Assembly: GCA_022449455.1 (NCBI GenBank)
Contig: JAKUPL010000024.1
Location: forward strand, 1 to 64,000
Source of the DNA: Alcanivorax sp.
GTDB taxonomy: Bacteria > Pseudomonadota > Gammaproteobacteria > Pseudomonadales > Alcanivoracaceae
DNA length: 64,000 bases
Direction: 5' to 3'
Numbering within the stretch: the first letter of the stretch is position 1; each line of letters starts with the position of its first letter. Of the stretch, positions 19,383-29,243 are shown piece after piece. Made by a program: the position numbers and the translations under genes. The notes below the pieces were generated by a model. It searched no databases. It saw only the letters and a program-made list of their open reading frames with translations, and was not told the origin of the DNA.

Positions 19383-20536
19383 GTACGCAGCAGCGTCTGG
19401 TAGCGGTGGGCGAGCTGCTCCACCGGCTGCAGGCGCACCTGGCGCTCGCCGGCCTGTACCACCAGGGCGCGCTCGCTTTGGTAGAGCGCCTTGACGTCCA
19501 GCTCGGCGCGGGTCAGCTCGGTCTCCGGCACGTTCAGCCGGCCGGGGACCCCGGCCAGGCACAGCGCCCAGCTGTCCTCATCGGCGAACTGTTCGCTGAC
19601 CAGCGCCTTGAATTCCAGGGCCGGCGCCTGGCTGGCCTTGCGGCGCGGCGCTTGCAGGCGCGCCACCCGTAGAAACAGCAGCCCGGCGCACAGCGCCGAG
19701 AACGCCCGCTGGGACAGCGGCTCGCCGCTGAAGCGAATCCGCGCCCGATCCCCCAACCGGGCCACCACGCGGCCGCCGTAAAGGCCGGCCACCTCGTCCA
19801 GCAGACGATGGTAGTCATCCAGCAAGGCGCTCAGGGCGGCACGGGTGTAGCGCTGTTCGAAATGATCGAAATTGACCACGCTGAGGCGCAGTTCGGTGGC
19901 CGGGCCCGGCGCGGCGGCCGGGTCGGCGTCGGCATCCGGGTCCTCGCCGACCACCCGGGTCACCGGCGCCGCCTCCGTCGGGGCCGGCGCGGCGGGCGGC
20001 GGCGCCACCCGGAACAGGCGCCGGTAGATCACCTCGCCGGCCAGGCGCAGGATCAGAATACCCAGCACCACCAGCACGTAGCCGGTCTCCAGACGCTGGC
20101 GCGGCGCCGGGTCCGGCCGCGCCGCCAGCTGCAGCGCCCCCGCCAGTTCGCCGTCCGGCAGCGCCACCGGCACTTCCACGGTCACCGGGGTCAGTTCCGG
20201 CAGTGAGCCGGACACCGGCTCACCGGCGGTGTCCAGGAAGCGGGCGCCGGCCACCGGCTTCAGATCCCGGGTTTCCCGGGCGATCACATTGAGCCCGATC
20301 AGGTCGCCGCCGGCCAGGGACTCGGCGGCGCGCAGCCCGGTCTGACGGGCCAGCGCCTCCAGTTGCACCCGCTGTTCGGCGGCCAGCCGGGCGGAAAAAT
20401 GCTCCAGAAAGTAGACCCCGATCACCAGGGCCACCAGCAGCATCAGGGCCAGTTCCCACAGCAGACGCTTTTCGCGCCGCAGCCACGGGCGTCCGTGTTC
20501 CCGGAATTGCTCCCAAAGCGGTTGCCACAGGGCCAT
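19316..20536 (-). CDS. YtjB/Smp (AhpA)-like membrane protein
   Basis: This 406-residue protein has a membrane segment near residues 26-46, a periplasmic domain, a second membrane segment (about 150-168) and a cytoplasmic domain. The latter (about 215-310) recalls a degenerate nucleotide-cyclase fold (V-V-N-F-D-H-F, then R-L-G-D-R-A-R-I) but lacks recognisable catalytic residues. Its position divergent from serB matches E. coli smp (ytjB), whose function is poorly known. ATG 20536 has GAGGAAGG upstream. The last 67 bases run antisense to the end of the ATP-grasp gene. Confidence 0.8.
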   Translation of the reverse strand: MALWQPLWEQFREHGRPWLRREKRLLWELALMLLVALVIGVYFLEHFSARLAAEQRVQLEALARQTGLRAAESLAGGDLIGLNVIARETRDLKPVAGARFLDTAGEPVSGSLPELTPVTVEVPVALPDGELAGALQLAARPDPAPRQRLETGYVLVVLGILILRLAGEVIYRRLFRVAPPPAAPAPTEAAPVTRVVGEDPDADADPAAAPGPATELRLSVVNFDHFEQRYTRAALSALLDDYHRLLDEVAGLYGGRVVARLGDRARIRFSGEPLSQRAFSALCAGLLFLRVARLQAPRRKASQAPALEFKALVSEQFADEDSWALCLAGVPGRLNVPETELTRAELDVKALYQSERALVVQAGERQVRLQPVEQLAHRYQTLLRTQAERVMGAGESSGGDSLSPNK

Positions 20537-20671
20537 GCGGTGCCTTCCTCAGCTCCGATTCGATGGGCGCCGAGTATAACCCGGGGAACGCCGGCGGGAC
20601 CTCAATCAGCGGCGGTTTTTCTGGTAATCTTGACGCCCTTCCAGCCCGTGGCCCTCAAGGAGCCCCCCAGC

Positions 20672-21901
20672 GTGCGCGAGATTATTCTCATCCAGGTGTC
20701 CGGTAACGACCGCCCCGGCCTCACCGCCGCCTTTACCCGGATTCTGGCCCGGTACCATCTCAATATTCTCGACATCGGCCAGGCGGTGATCCACGACAGC
20801 CTGTCGCTGGGCATTCTGGTGGAAGTGCCGCCGGGGGCCGACGCCTCCTCCATGCTCAAGGATCTGCTGTTCGAGGCGCACAAGCGCGACACCTCGGTGC
20901 GCTTCCGGCCCATCGACGAGGACCGCTACGAGCAGTGGGTATCGGGCCAGGGCAAGGACCGCCACATCATCACCCTGCTGTCGCGCAAGATCACCGCCGA
21001 GCAGCTCGGCGACGTGACCACGGTGGTGGCGGAGAACAACCTGAACATCGACAGCATCGCGCGGCTGTCCGGGCGCGTGCACCTGGAGGGTGAGGACGGC
21101 GACCCCAACGCCCGCGCCTGCGTGGAGATTTCCGTGCGCGGCGAGCCCCGCGACACGGTGGCCATGCGCGCCGCCTTCCTGGCCATCGCCAATGAGCGCA
21201 ACGTGGACATCTCGTTCCAGCGCGACAGCGCCTTCCGCCGCAACCGGCGACTGGTGGTGTTCGATATGGATTCCACCCTGATCCGCTCGGAAGTGATCGA
21301 CGAGCTGGCCGCCGAGGCCGGGGTGGGCGATCAGGTGGCGGCCATCACCGAGCGCGCCATGCGCGGCGAACTGGATTTCAACGCCAGCTTCCGCGCCCGG
21401 GTGGCGCTGCTCAAGGGCCTGGACGAAGGCGCCCTGGAACGGGTGCGCCAGCGCATCGAGCTGACCGAGGGCGCCGATCGGCTGATCCGCACGCTCAAGG
21501 CGCTGGGCTACCGCACCGCGATTCTGTCCGGCGGTTTCACCTGGTTCGGCCACTGGCTGCAATCGCTGCTGGGCATCGACTATGTGTACGCCAACGAACT
21601 GATGATCGAGGATGGCCGGGTCACCGGCGAGGTGGCGGAGCCGATCGTCAACGGCGAACGCAAGGCGGAGCTGCTGCGCGAGATCGCCGCCCGCGAAGGC
21701 ATCGACCTGGAGCAGGTGATCGCCGTGGGCGACGGCGCCAACGACCTGCCCATGCTGGGCGCCGCCGGCCTGGGCATCGCCTTCCGCGCCAAACCGCTGG
21801 TGAAGAAGAACGCCGCCCATTCCATTTCCACCCTGGGCCTGGACGGCATTCTTTATCTGGTCGGGGTGCGCGACAAGGACCAGCAGGAACTGTTGAGATA
21901 G
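20672..21901 (+). CDS. serB: Phosphoserine phosphatase with N-terminal ACT domains
   Basis: This 409-residue protein has two ACT-like regulatory domains (about residues 1-165), then a HAD phosphatase domain with D-M-D-S-T-L-I as the nucleophile motif and G-D-G-A-N-D-L-P-M-L as motif IV. It makes serine from phosphoserine, the last step of serine synthesis. The start is GTG 20672 (VREIILIQVSGNDRPG) with AAGGAG upstream; the frame stays open far upstream only as antisense of the YtjB-like gene. The length is as in Pseudomonas, longer than E. coli SerB. Confidence 0.96.
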   Translation: MREIILIQVSGNDRPGLTAAFTRILARYHLNILDIGQAVIHDSLSLGILVEVPPGADASSMLKDLLFEAHKRDTSVRFRPIDEDRYEQWVSGQGKDRHIITLLSRKITAEQLGDVTTVVAENNLNIDSIARLSGRVHLEGEDGDPNARACVEISVRGEPRDTVAMRAAFLAIANERNVDISFQRDSAFRRNRRLVVFDMDSTLIRSEVIDELAAEAGVGDQVAAITERAMRGELDFNASFRARVALLKGLDEGALERVRQRIELTEGADRLIRTLKALGYRTAILSGGFTWFGHWLQSLLGIDYVYANELMIEDGRVTGEVAEPIVNGERKAELLREIAAREGIDLEQVIAVGDGANDLPMLGAAGLGIAFRAKPLVKKNAAHSISTLGLDGILYLVGVRDKDQQELLR

Positions 21902-21939
21902 CTGCAAGCTGCAAGAAAGCGGAGCAGGCGGTTTGCCGC

Positions 21940-24018
21940 TTATCCTTCGGTGGTTTCCGCCACCTCCAACCGGTCCATGGGCGCCTGCAGGTAGTAGCCC
22001 TGCAGGTAATCCACGCCGCCCAGGGTCCACAGGGTCTGCATCTGGGCGGCGGATTCCACGAACCCCACCAGCGTCCGGCGGCCGCTGTTCTGCACCTGCT
22101 GGATCAATTCCGCGAAGCGCTCCCGGCTCTCGGTCTTGCCCAGTTCCTGGGTGAACGAGCCCTCGAATTTCACCATGGTGGCGGGGATGTGCTCGAACAG
22201 CTTGAACGGATCGAGACCGCCGCCGAAGCGGCTGATGGACAGCCCGCAGCCCTGCTTGCGCATGGTTTCGGCGAAGGCGCCGGCCTGCTTCAGGTAATTC
22301 ACCGTGTCGCCCTCGGAGAACTGGAAGATCACCTGCTCGCCGGACAGGCGGGCCGCGCGCATCGCTTTCGACAGCCATTCCGCCAGCCCCGGCTCACCCA
22401 GGGAATAGCCGGTCAGGTTGACCAGCAGGGTGATCTTTTCCTCGTGGGCGGCGGCGGCGCGCATGGCGTTGAGCACCACCCAGCGGTCCACCTTGCCGGC
22501 CATGCCCTGGTCGGCGGCCACCGGCATGAAGTCGGCGGCGGCCAGGTCGTCGCCCTGCTTCTGGGGCATGTGCACGAACACCTCGAAAATCTGCTCGCCG
22601 TCGTCGCGCAGGCTCATCAGCGGCTGGTAGCGCAGCCGGAAACTGCCCTTCTCCAGGGCCTGGCGGATGCTCAGCGCCACCGCCTCGTTGGAGCCGGCGG
22701 CCACGTCGTCCATGGGGTCGTGGATCTTGATGGCGTTGCCCTGCTCGTCGTTCTGACGCTGGGCCTGGTTGCAGCACTTCAGGGCCTTGGTGAGGATGTC
22801 CTGGCTGCTGCGCGCGTCCTCGCGGGCGAACGCCACGCCCAGGCTGGCGGTGATGTGCACGGTGCGGGTGGCCACCTCCGGCATCAGCGTCTCGATGCCG
22901 GCACGCAGGGTCTCCGCCAGGGCGGCGGCCTCGTCGATGTCGTTGACCGGTTTGAGCACCGCGAAGTCCTCGCCGGCCACCCGCGCCAGCTTGGCGTCGC
23001 CACCATGGCCACGCAGCCAGCCGGCCACCGCGCGCAGGGCGTCGTCGGCTCCCTCCATGCCGAGGCTGGACTGGTGCTGCTCGAAATCGTCCAGGCGCAA
23101 GTAGAGCACCGCCGCCAGTTGCCCCTGGCGGGCCGCGTCGCTGACCGCCTGATCGAGCTGCTCCATGAACCAGGTGCGGCTGTACAGCCCGGTGACCTGG
23201 TCGGTCTGGCTGATCTCATGGAGCCGCTCCTGCAGCGCGTTCTCATCCAGGCTGGCGGCGCGAATCACGATCTGGGTGCAGGCCTCGCCGTCGTAGGTGC
23301 TCGGCGAGAAGATGAAGTTGGCGTCGAACTCCTTGCCGTCGGTGTGCACGCCCCGGCATTCCAACTCGTTGGTCTGGCTCTGATCCTGGGCGCGGTTGCG
23401 CAGCAACGTCTTGAGGCGGTCGTGGTCGCTGGCCGACACCATGTCCATGATCGGTACGCCGGCCAGTTCGTCGGCGTCCTCGTAGCCGAACATGCGCGCG
23501 TAGTTGTCATTGGCGTGGATGTGCATGCCGTCCAACACATAAGCGATGGCGTCGCGGCTCTGGTCCATCAGCAGGCGCAGGCGCTTCTCCGCCTCGTGGC
23601 GGCTGATCTCCGAGTGCTGCAGTTCCTTGCGCAACCGCAGGAACTCCATCAGCCGGTCCACGCACTGCATCAGCAGCTCGCGGTCGTCCTTGGGCGCCAC
23701 CGCGCGCGCACCGGCGTTGTAGGCGTCGCGCACGATGGTGGCGTTGTAGTCGTCGCTGAGCAGCACCACCGGCAGCGCCTTGCCCAGACGATTGATGTGC
23801 GCCATGGCGCTTTCGAAACTGCCGTTGCCGAAGCGCGGCCGGCACAGCATCAGCTCCCAGGCGCCGCCTTTCAACGCCCGCACCAGATCGTCCTCGTTGA
23901 GCGCCAATTGCGCCCGCGTCGCGCGGCCGGCGTTACGCAGGGCGTTCATCAATTGTTCGGCTTCATCCTGGGAGTCATGGGCGATCAACAAGCGGAGGGT
24001 ATCGAGAGCGTAAGTCAT
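21940..24018 (-). CDS. fimX: FimX-type c-di-GMP receptor (REC-PAS-degenerate GGDEF-EAL)
   Basis: The domains of this 692-residue protein are a receiver-like domain (about 1-130), a PAS domain (145-265), a GGDEF domain (275-430) and an EAL domain (445-690). The GGDEF motif reads A-G-E-D-F (near 347) and the EAL motif reads E-V-F (near 478), so both catalytic centres are degenerate. That pattern, the length and the place next to serB match P. aeruginosa FimX, a c-di-GMP receptor that controls type IV pilus assembly and twitching. A PilZ-like gene lies 81 bases upstream on the same strand. No pilus genes are in the window. Confidence 0.9.
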   Translation of the reverse strand: MTYALDTLRLLIAHDSQDEAEQLMNALRNAGRATRAQLALNEDDLVRALKGGAWELMLCRPRFGNGSFESAMAHINRLGKALPVVLLSDDYNATIVRDAYNAGARAVAPKDDRELLMQCVDRLMEFLRLRKELQHSEISRHEAEKRLRLLMDQSRDAIAYVLDGMHIHANDNYARMFGYEDADELAGVPIMDMVSASDHDRLKTLLRNRAQDQSQTNELECRGVHTDGKEFDANFIFSPSTYDGEACTQIVIRAASLDENALQERLHEISQTDQVTGLYSRTWFMEQLDQAVSDAARQGQLAAVLYLRLDDFEQHQSSLGMEGADDALRAVAGWLRGHGGDAKLARVAGEDFAVLKPVNDIDEAAALAETLRAGIETLMPEVATRTVHITASLGVAFAREDARSSQDILTKALKCCNQAQRQNDEQGNAIKIHDPMDDVAAGSNEAVALSIRQALEKGSFRLRYQPLMSLRDDGEQIFEVFVHMPQKQGDDLAAADFMPVAADQGMAGKVDRWVVLNAMRAAAAHEEKITLLVNLTGYSLGEPGLAEWLSKAMRAARLSGEQVIFQFSEGDTVNYLKQAGAFAETMRKQGCGLSISRFGGGLDPFKLFEHIPATMVKFEGSFTQELGKTESRERFAELIQQVQNSGRRTLVGFVESAAQMQTLWTLGGVDYLQGYYLQAPMDRLEVAETTEG

Positions 24019-24099
24019 CGGCGCCGGTGCTCATCCGTTATTCGTAGGGCAACCATTGTGCCTGACCGGACCCGGTTCTCCAAAGCACTGAATCGGTCT

Positions 24100-25563
24100 T
24101 CATGCCCGCCGCAGGCGGTAGCGACAGACATCCGCCGAGCCGGCCACCCGGGCGCCCAGGCGCACCAGCCGCGGCGGACCGTCCCACACCGTGACGCGCG
24201 CTCCGGCGGCGAATCCGGCGGTGGGTACCAGCAAGGTATCGGCGCCGTCCGCCGCCGGCACCAGCAGCGCCGGGGTCGGCAGGGTGTCGCCGTAGCCGTG
24301 GCTGATGCGCACCGGCCGGACCTCGCCGGGCAGCCATTGCACGCCGGCGCGCACGCCCTCGGGGGCGCGGGCCAGCCAGCGGATTTCCCCAACCCGCCAG
24401 GGCGCGCCGTCGGTGTCGGCCAGGGCCAGCACCGCGCCCACTCTCAGCCCGCGCGGCGCCCGACCGTGCCAGATCAAACCACAGCCCTGCTGGCCCCGGT
24501 CCTGGCAGCGCACCGGCTCGGCGTGGTGGGCCCCTGCCGGCTGATCCAGGCAGGCGTGAGTACCGTTCAGGCCCAACACCACCCGCACCGTTTCCCGCCC
24601 GGCCAGGCGCGGCGCCGCCCGGCCCCGGGGCACGGACCACACCGTGCGCAGATGGGCCAGCAGCAGCGACGAGAACGGCCGGCCGGGATCGCCACCGCCG
24701 TCGCAAAGCGCCTCGGCCAGCGGTCGGGTGTCGAAGTGGCGCCAGCGGGGACCGTGACGCGGCGGCTCACCGGCCGGGACCGGTCCCCGGTCCTGGTCCA
24801 GCGCCACGTCGAAGCCGCCCTGCAGCGGTCCGCGCCGCAGCGGCAACCCGCGCCCCCATTGGCCGGCGGCCCGGAACAGAGCGATCAGCGCCGACGGGCG
24901 CAGTTGCTGAGGTTGGGCGCTGGCCACCAACAGGGCGCGGGTGTAGGCCAGATGCACCGAGCTTTCGTGACCCGACGCTTCCGGGTCGGCCACGGTGAGT
25001 GCTGGCAAGGCATGGACGTCGGCCACCGCATACAGGCGGTGCAGGCGCCACCAGAGCCCGGCCCGCGCCGGTGTGTACAGCAGCCAGTGCTGCCCGAGCT
25101 GCTGACTGAGCGCGTCCAGGGCCCGTTGCACGGCGGTGGCGGCGGCCTGACGCCGGGCCGGCGCCGGCGGCGTGATCAGCAGCGCCGCCGCCACCCGCTG
25201 GTAAGCCCGCGCCAGGCCGTCGAACAGGTCGGCCACCCGCTCGGCGGTGTCCCGGGCCGCCGCGTCCAGGGACAGCGGCGCGTCCAGATAACGGCCCTGC
25301 AGCACCGGCACCAAACGGTGCACGCGGGGGCGAATGTCTTCCAGTAAAGCCAGACGGCGGCGGGTATCCAGACGCAGGCGGGTCAGTTCGTCGAGCAACC
25401 GCGTCAGCCGCGCGGCGCTGGTGAGCGGCTCATCGGCGGGCAGCGCCGCCAGCCAGGCCCGTACTTCGGGGGGCCGGGTACCGGCCAGAGACAGTGAATC
25501 CAGGGGCGCGTCCGTATCCGCCGGCAGCGCCCACGCCCAATCCGTTGGCCATGCCTCGTGCAT
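24100..25563 (-). CDS. Hypothetical protein with PilZ-like C-terminal region
   Basis: This 487-residue protein is not firmly recognised. The N-terminal 300 residues are helical and Ala/Leu/Arg-rich without clear motifs. The C-terminal part (about 350-420) contains R-C-Q-D-R-G-Q-Q-G-C-G-L, then R-V-G-E-I-R-W-L and R-A-G-V-Q-W-L, which resembles PilZ-like beta-barrels but with an altered D/N-x-S-x-x-G motif. ATG 25563 (MHEAWPTDW) has GAAGGA upstream. It precedes fimX by 81 bases on the same strand, so a joint role in c-di-GMP or pilus control is plausible but unproved. Related uncharacterised genes occur near serB in Pseudomonas. Confidence 0.65.
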   Translation of the reverse strand: MHEAWPTDWAWALPADTDAPLDSLSLAGTRPPEVRAWLAALPADEPLTSAARLTRLLDELTRLRLDTRRRLALLEDIRPRVHRLVPVLQGRYLDAPLSLDAAARDTAERVADLFDGLARAYQRVAAALLITPPAPARRQAAATAVQRALDALSQQLGQHWLLYTPARAGLWWRLHRLYAVADVHALPALTVADPEASGHESSVHLAYTRALLVASAQPQQLRPSALIALFRAAGQWGRGLPLRRGPLQGGFDVALDQDRGPVPAGEPPRHGPRWRHFDTRPLAEALCDGGGDPGRPFSSLLLAHLRTVWSVPRGRAAPRLAGRETVRVVLGLNGTHACLDQPAGAHHAEPVRCQDRGQQGCGLIWHGRAPRGLRVGAVLALADTDGAPWRVGEIRWLARAPEGVRAGVQWLPGEVRPVRISHGYGDTLPTPALLVPAADGADTLLVPTAGFAAGARVTVWDGPPRLVRLGARVAGSADVCRYRLRRA

Positions 25564-25665
25564 CGGTGATTGTCCTTCACCCAGGGGCGGGGCACACCCC
25601 GGCATGACCCGCCTTTTTGTGAACTGCTTCACAAAAACCGTACGGCAAAGCGGCGGCGCTGTAAA

Positions 25666-26694
25666 TCAGCCTTTCAGCACGGTTTTGCCGCTTTCCCCGG
25701 GCTCCTCGCGGGCCAGACGCGGCACCAGAAAGCCGGGCAGACGGGCGCGCAACGCCTGGTGCAAGGCGAAGGCCCGCGGGTCGGGCACCGCGAAATGGGC
25801 GGCGCCGGCCACCGCGTCCAGCTGGTGCAGGTAATACGGCAGCACGCCGGCGTCGTGGAGCGCGTCGGACAGCGCCGCCAGGGTCTCCACCCGGTCGTTG
25901 ACCCCGGCCAGCAGCACCGCCTGATTGAGCAGGGTCACCCCGGCCCGCGCCAGCGCCCGGCAGCGCCCGGACAGATCCGGGTCGATTTCGCGCGGGTGGT
26001 TGGCGTGCAGCACCAGGGTGACCCGCCAGCGCGGCGTGTCCAGCAGGGCCAGCAGACCGTCGTCGAGCCGCTCCGGGATCACCACCGGGGTGCGGGTGTG
26101 GAAGCGCAACCGGTCCAGGTGGGGAATCGCCGCCAGTTCTTCCAGCAGCCCGGCCAGGCGCTCGTTGCTCAAGGTCAGCGGGTCGCCGCCGCTGAGGATC
26201 ACCTCGCGGATGTCCGGGTGCGCGCGCAGCCAGTCCAGGGCCTGCTTCCAGCGGCCGCCGGAAAGATGGGTCTGATACGGAAAATGGCGACGGAAACAAT
26301 AGCGGCAGTGCACCGCGCAGGCGCCGGTGACCACCAGCAGGGCGCGGCCGTGGTATTTGTGCAGCAGCCCGGGCACCGGCGTGTGGGCCGCTTCCTCCAG
26401 CGGGTCCGGCCCGTAGCCGGGCACCGGCTCGCGCTCCCGGGCGCTGGCCAGCACCTGGCGCAGCAGCGGATCGTCCGGGTTGCCGGGCTCGATGCGGCTC
26501 AGATAACGGCGCGGCACCCGCAGGGGGAAATCGCTGTCGGCGTCCACGCCGCCGGGCACCTGCTCCGGGCGCAGGTTCAGCGCCTCGCACAACGCCGCCA
26601 CATCGGTGATCAGGTCCGCCTGCAGGCGCCGCCAATCGGGCACCTGCCAACCGTCGGCCTCCTGAGTTATCATGGCCAGCCTTTTCAACGCCAT
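25666..26694 (-). CDS. epmB: EF-P beta-lysylation protein EpmB (lysine 2,3-aminomutase-like)
   Basis: This 342-residue radical SAM protein has the cluster motif C-A-V-H-C-R-Y-C (near residue 125) and the aminomutase motif L-S-G-G-D-P-L-T-L. EpmB converts (S)-alpha-lysine to (R)-beta-lysine, which EpmA then attaches to elongation factor P. It uses a [4Fe-4S] cluster, SAM and PLP. It is divergent from efp, with 32 bases between the start codons, so the two share a compact promoter region. The alternative ATG at 26673 would shorten it by seven residues. Confidence 0.95.
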   Translation of the reverse strand: MALKRLAMITQEADGWQVPDWRRLQADLITDVAALCEALNLRPEQVPGGVDADSDFPLRVPRRYLSRIEPGNPDDPLLRQVLASAREREPVPGYGPDPLEEAAHTPVPGLLHKYHGRALLVVTGACAVHCRYCFRRHFPYQTHLSGGRWKQALDWLRAHPDIREVILSGGDPLTLSNERLAGLLEELAAIPHLDRLRFHTRTPVVIPERLDDGLLALLDTPRWRVTLVLHANHPREIDPDLSGRCRALARAGVTLLNQAVLLAGVNDRVETLAALSDALHDAGVLPYYLHQLDAVAGAAHFAVPDPRAFALHQALRARLPGFLVPRLAREEPGESGKTVLKG

Positions 26695-26726
26695 CCGGAA
26701 ATTCCCGCAACAGTGGATCAGAGTCT

Positions 26727-27296
26727 ATGGCCAGCTATTCTACCAGCGAATTCAAATCCGGCTTGAAGCTCATGCTCGACGGCGACCCGTGTTCGATCAT
26801 CGAAAACGAGTTCGTCAAACCGGGCAAGGGCCAGGCCTTCAATCGCGTGAAACTGCGTAACCTGAAAACCGGCAAGGTGATCGAACGCACCTTCAAGTCC
26901 GGCGACAGCCTGGAAGGCGCCGACGTGCTCGACGTCACCATGCAGTACATCTACAGCGATGGCGAATTCTGGCACTTCATGGACCCTAACACCTTCGACC
27001 AGAAGCCCGCCGGCGCCGACGCCGTGGGCGACGCCAAGCAATGGCTGAAGGAAGAGGACCTGTGCGAGGTCACCCTCTACAACGGTGAGCCGCTGAGCGT
27101 GTCCCCGCCCAACTTCGTGGAACTGGAAATCACCCAGACCGATCCGGGCGTGAAGGGCGATACCGCCGGCACCGGCGGCAAGCCGGCCACCCTGAGCACC
27201 GGCGCGGTGGTGCGCGTGCCCCTGTTCGTGCAGGAAGGCGAGGTGATCAAGGTGGACACCCGCACCGGCGAATACGTGGGCCGCATCAAGAACTGA
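26727..27296 (+). CDS. efp: Elongation factor P
   Basis: This 189-residue protein has the three-barrel EF-P fold; the loop V-K-P-G-K-G-Q-A carries Lys34, the residue that is beta-lysylated in E. coli. EF-P enters stalled ribosomes and relieves arrest at polyproline stretches. Lys at 34, rather than Arg, matches the presence of epmA and epmB beside it and argues against the rhamnosylation (EarP) pathway of Pseudomonas. The third enzyme of the E. coli pathway, EpmC, is not in the window. Confidence 0.98.
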   Translation: MASYSTSEFKSGLKLMLDGDPCSIIENEFVKPGKGQAFNRVKLRNLKTGKVIERTFKSGDSLEGADVLDVTMQYIYSDGEFWHFMDPNTFDQKPAGADAVGDAKQWLKEEDLCEVTLYNGEPLSVSPPNFVELEITQTDPGVKGDTAGTGGKPATLSTGAVVRVPLFVQEGEVIKVDTRTGEYVGRIKN

Positions 27297-27304
27297 GCCC
27301 GCTG

Positions 27305-28243
27305 ATGACCGACGCATCCTGGCGGCCCGGCGCCGCCCTCGATGCCCTCAAGGCGCGCGCCGACCTGCTGCGGACGGTGCGCGCCTTTTTCGATGGGCGC
27401 GGCGTGCTGGAAGTGAGCACCCCGTCGCTGGCCGCCCACGCGGTCAGCGACGAGCACATCGACGCCATCGAAGTGCCCGGCCACGGCTGGCTGCAGACCT
27501 CCCCGGAATACCATATGAAGCGGCTGCTGGCCGCCGGCAGCGGACCGATCTACCAGATCGCCCGGGCCTTTCGCGACGGCGAGGCCGGCGCCCGCCACAA
27601 CCCGGAATTCACCCTGCTGGAATGGTACCGCCCCGGCTTCGACCTGGACGCGCTGGTGGACGAATGCCTGGCGCTGCTGACGCCGCTGTGCGCCGCCGGC
27701 GCCGAACGTCATCGCTTCCGTGAGCTGTTCCGGGCCGTCACCGGGCTGGATCCGCTGACCACGACGGCAACGGCGCTGGCCGACCGGGCCGCCGGGGCCG
27801 GCGCGCCGGCGGGGCTGTCCGGGCCCCAGGCGGTGGACTACCTGATGGCCACGGTGGTGGAGCCGGCCCTGGACCCGGCGGTGCTCACGGTGGTGGTGGA
27901 TTTCCCCGGCTGGGCGGCGGCCCTGGCGCAAACCACGGAGGACGACGACGGCGCCACCGTGGCGCGGCGCTTCGAAATCTACCATCGCGGCCTGGAACTG
28001 GCCAACGGCTATCAGGAGCTGCTGGACGCCGACGAACAGGCGCGGCGCTTCGCGCGGGACAACGAGAAACGCCGGGCCGCCGGCAAGCGCCCGATGACGC
28101 CGGACCCCTACCTGCTGGCCGCCCTGCGCGCCGGCCTGCCGCCGTGCAGCGGCGTGGCCCTGGGCCTGGAACGGCTGCACATGGCGCTCAGCGGCGCCGG
28201 CCGCATCGATCAGGTGTGGCCGTTCCCCCGCGACCGGGCCTGA
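27305..28243 (+). CDS. epmA: EF-P lysine aminoacylase EpmA (GenX/PoxA)
   Basis: This 312-residue protein is a class II lysyl-tRNA synthetase paralogue without the anticodon-binding domain. Motif 2 is seen in F-R-D-G-E-A-G-A-R-H-N-P-E-F-T-L-L-E-W, and motif 3 in G-V-A-L-G-L-E-R-L. EpmA attaches (R)-beta-lysine to Lys34 of EF-P. It begins eight bases after the efp stop codon and is surely co-transcribed with it. Confidence 0.95.
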   Translation: MTDASWRPGAALDALKARADLLRTVRAFFDGRGVLEVSTPSLAAHAVSDEHIDAIEVPGHGWLQTSPEYHMKRLLAAGSGPIYQIARAFRDGEAGARHNPEFTLLEWYRPGFDLDALVDECLALLTPLCAAGAERHRFRELFRAVTGLDPLTTTATALADRAAGAGAPAGLSGPQAVDYLMATVVEPALDPAVLTVVVDFPGWAAALAQTTEDDDGATVARRFEIYHRGLELANGYQELLDADEQARRFARDNEKRRAAGKRPMTPDPYLLAALRAGLPPCSGVALGLERLHMALSGAGRIDQVWPFPRDRA

Positions 28244-28259
28244 CCCGGCCGCGCTTCGC

Positions 28260-29207
28260 TCAGCCCCCGGCCGCCTGCCCGGCGCCGTCGTCGGCCAGCG
28301 GCGGCCGCTCCACGGCCCCGGCCCGGGCACAGTTGCCGGCGATCAGCTCGGCGATGCGCGGCTGCGCAGAAGGCGGCAGGTCGTGGCCCATGCCGTCGAT
28401 GATCGTCAGCCGGGCACCGGGGATGGCCCGGGCCGAGGCCTTGCCGCCGGCGGGGCGGATCAGCGGGTCGGCGCCGCCGTGGATCACCTGGACCGGGCAG
28501 CGGACTTTCTTCAGGCGCTGGGTCAGGTTGCCGGTGGCGAGAATGGCGAGAAACTGATTGCGGATGCCGCGTGGGTTCAGGCCCCGTTCCCAGCTGCGCC
28601 GGAACATGTTTTCCAACTCGTCGCGCCCCGGGTCCAGGGTGCCACCCAGCTTCGCCATCATGTCCAGGCCGAACGCCACGTACTGATCCACGGTTTCGAT
28701 TTTCACCCGCGGCGCCACCAGCGTTTTCAGCGCCGCCGGCTTGGGCGGCGGCAGCAACGGGCTGTTGGTGCTGGACATGATCGAGGTGACGCTGAGCACC
28801 CGGTCCGGATCGGTGGCGGCGGCCAGCTGCACCACCATGCCGCCCATGGAGGCGCCCACCAGATGGGCGCGCTCAATGCCCAGGGCGTCCATCAACCCGA
28901 AGGTGTCGGCGACCAGATTGTCCAGGGTATAGGGGGCGTGCACCCGGGCGCCCACCATGTAGCGCAGCATCGCCTGCAGCGGGCCGTACTTGAACGGGGT
29001 GCGGATGCGGGTGGATTTACCGGCGTCGCGGTTGTCGAAGGCGATCACCCGGTAACCCCGGTTGGCCAGGGCGTCCAGCAGGCCCTCCGGCCAGAACACC
29101 AGTTGCGCGGACAGCCCCATGACGAAGATCAGCGGGATGCCGTCCTCGGGACCGCGGGTTTCGTAGAACACTTCGATGCCGTTGCTGTGCACCGTGCCGG
29201 TGGCCAT
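28260..29207 (-). CDS. Alpha/beta hydrolase
   Basis: This 315-residue protein has the alpha/beta hydrolase fold. The oxyanion region is F-V-M-G-L-S, the nucleophile elbow is G-A-S-M-G-G with the Ser as nucleophile, the acid is probably in H-G-G-A-D-P-L, and the catalytic His is in G-M-G-H-D-L-P. The layout resembles small esterases and epoxide hydrolase-like enzymes; the substrate is unknown. ATG 29207 follows GAGAGAGG and was preferred over a longer frame to 29282 that would run through a terminator hairpin. It converges on epmA with 16 bases between. Confidence 0.88.
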   Translation of the reverse strand: MATGTVHSNGIEVFYETRGPEDGIPLIFVMGLSAQLVFWPEGLLDALANRGYRVIAFDNRDAGKSTRIRTPFKYGPLQAMLRYMVGARVHAPYTLDNLVADTFGLMDALGIERAHLVGASMGGMVVQLAAATDPDRVLSVTSIMSSTNSPLLPPPKPAALKTLVAPRVKIETVDQYVAFGLDMMAKLGGTLDPGRDELENMFRRSWERGLNPRGIRNQFLAILATGNLTQRLKKVRCPVQVIHGGADPLIRPAGGKASARAIPGARLTIIDGMGHDLPPSAQPRIAELIAGNCARAGAVERPPLADDGAGQAAGG

Positions 29208-29243
29208 GGGCGCCTCTCTCTGAATGGGGACAGGCGCACAACA

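Noticed and set aside
22189-25347. A 1052-codon open frame on the plus strand, antisense to fimX and the PilZ-like gene
   Set aside because: Same cause: low-complexity His/Gln/Val-rich translation without motifs, opposite to genes with clear domains.
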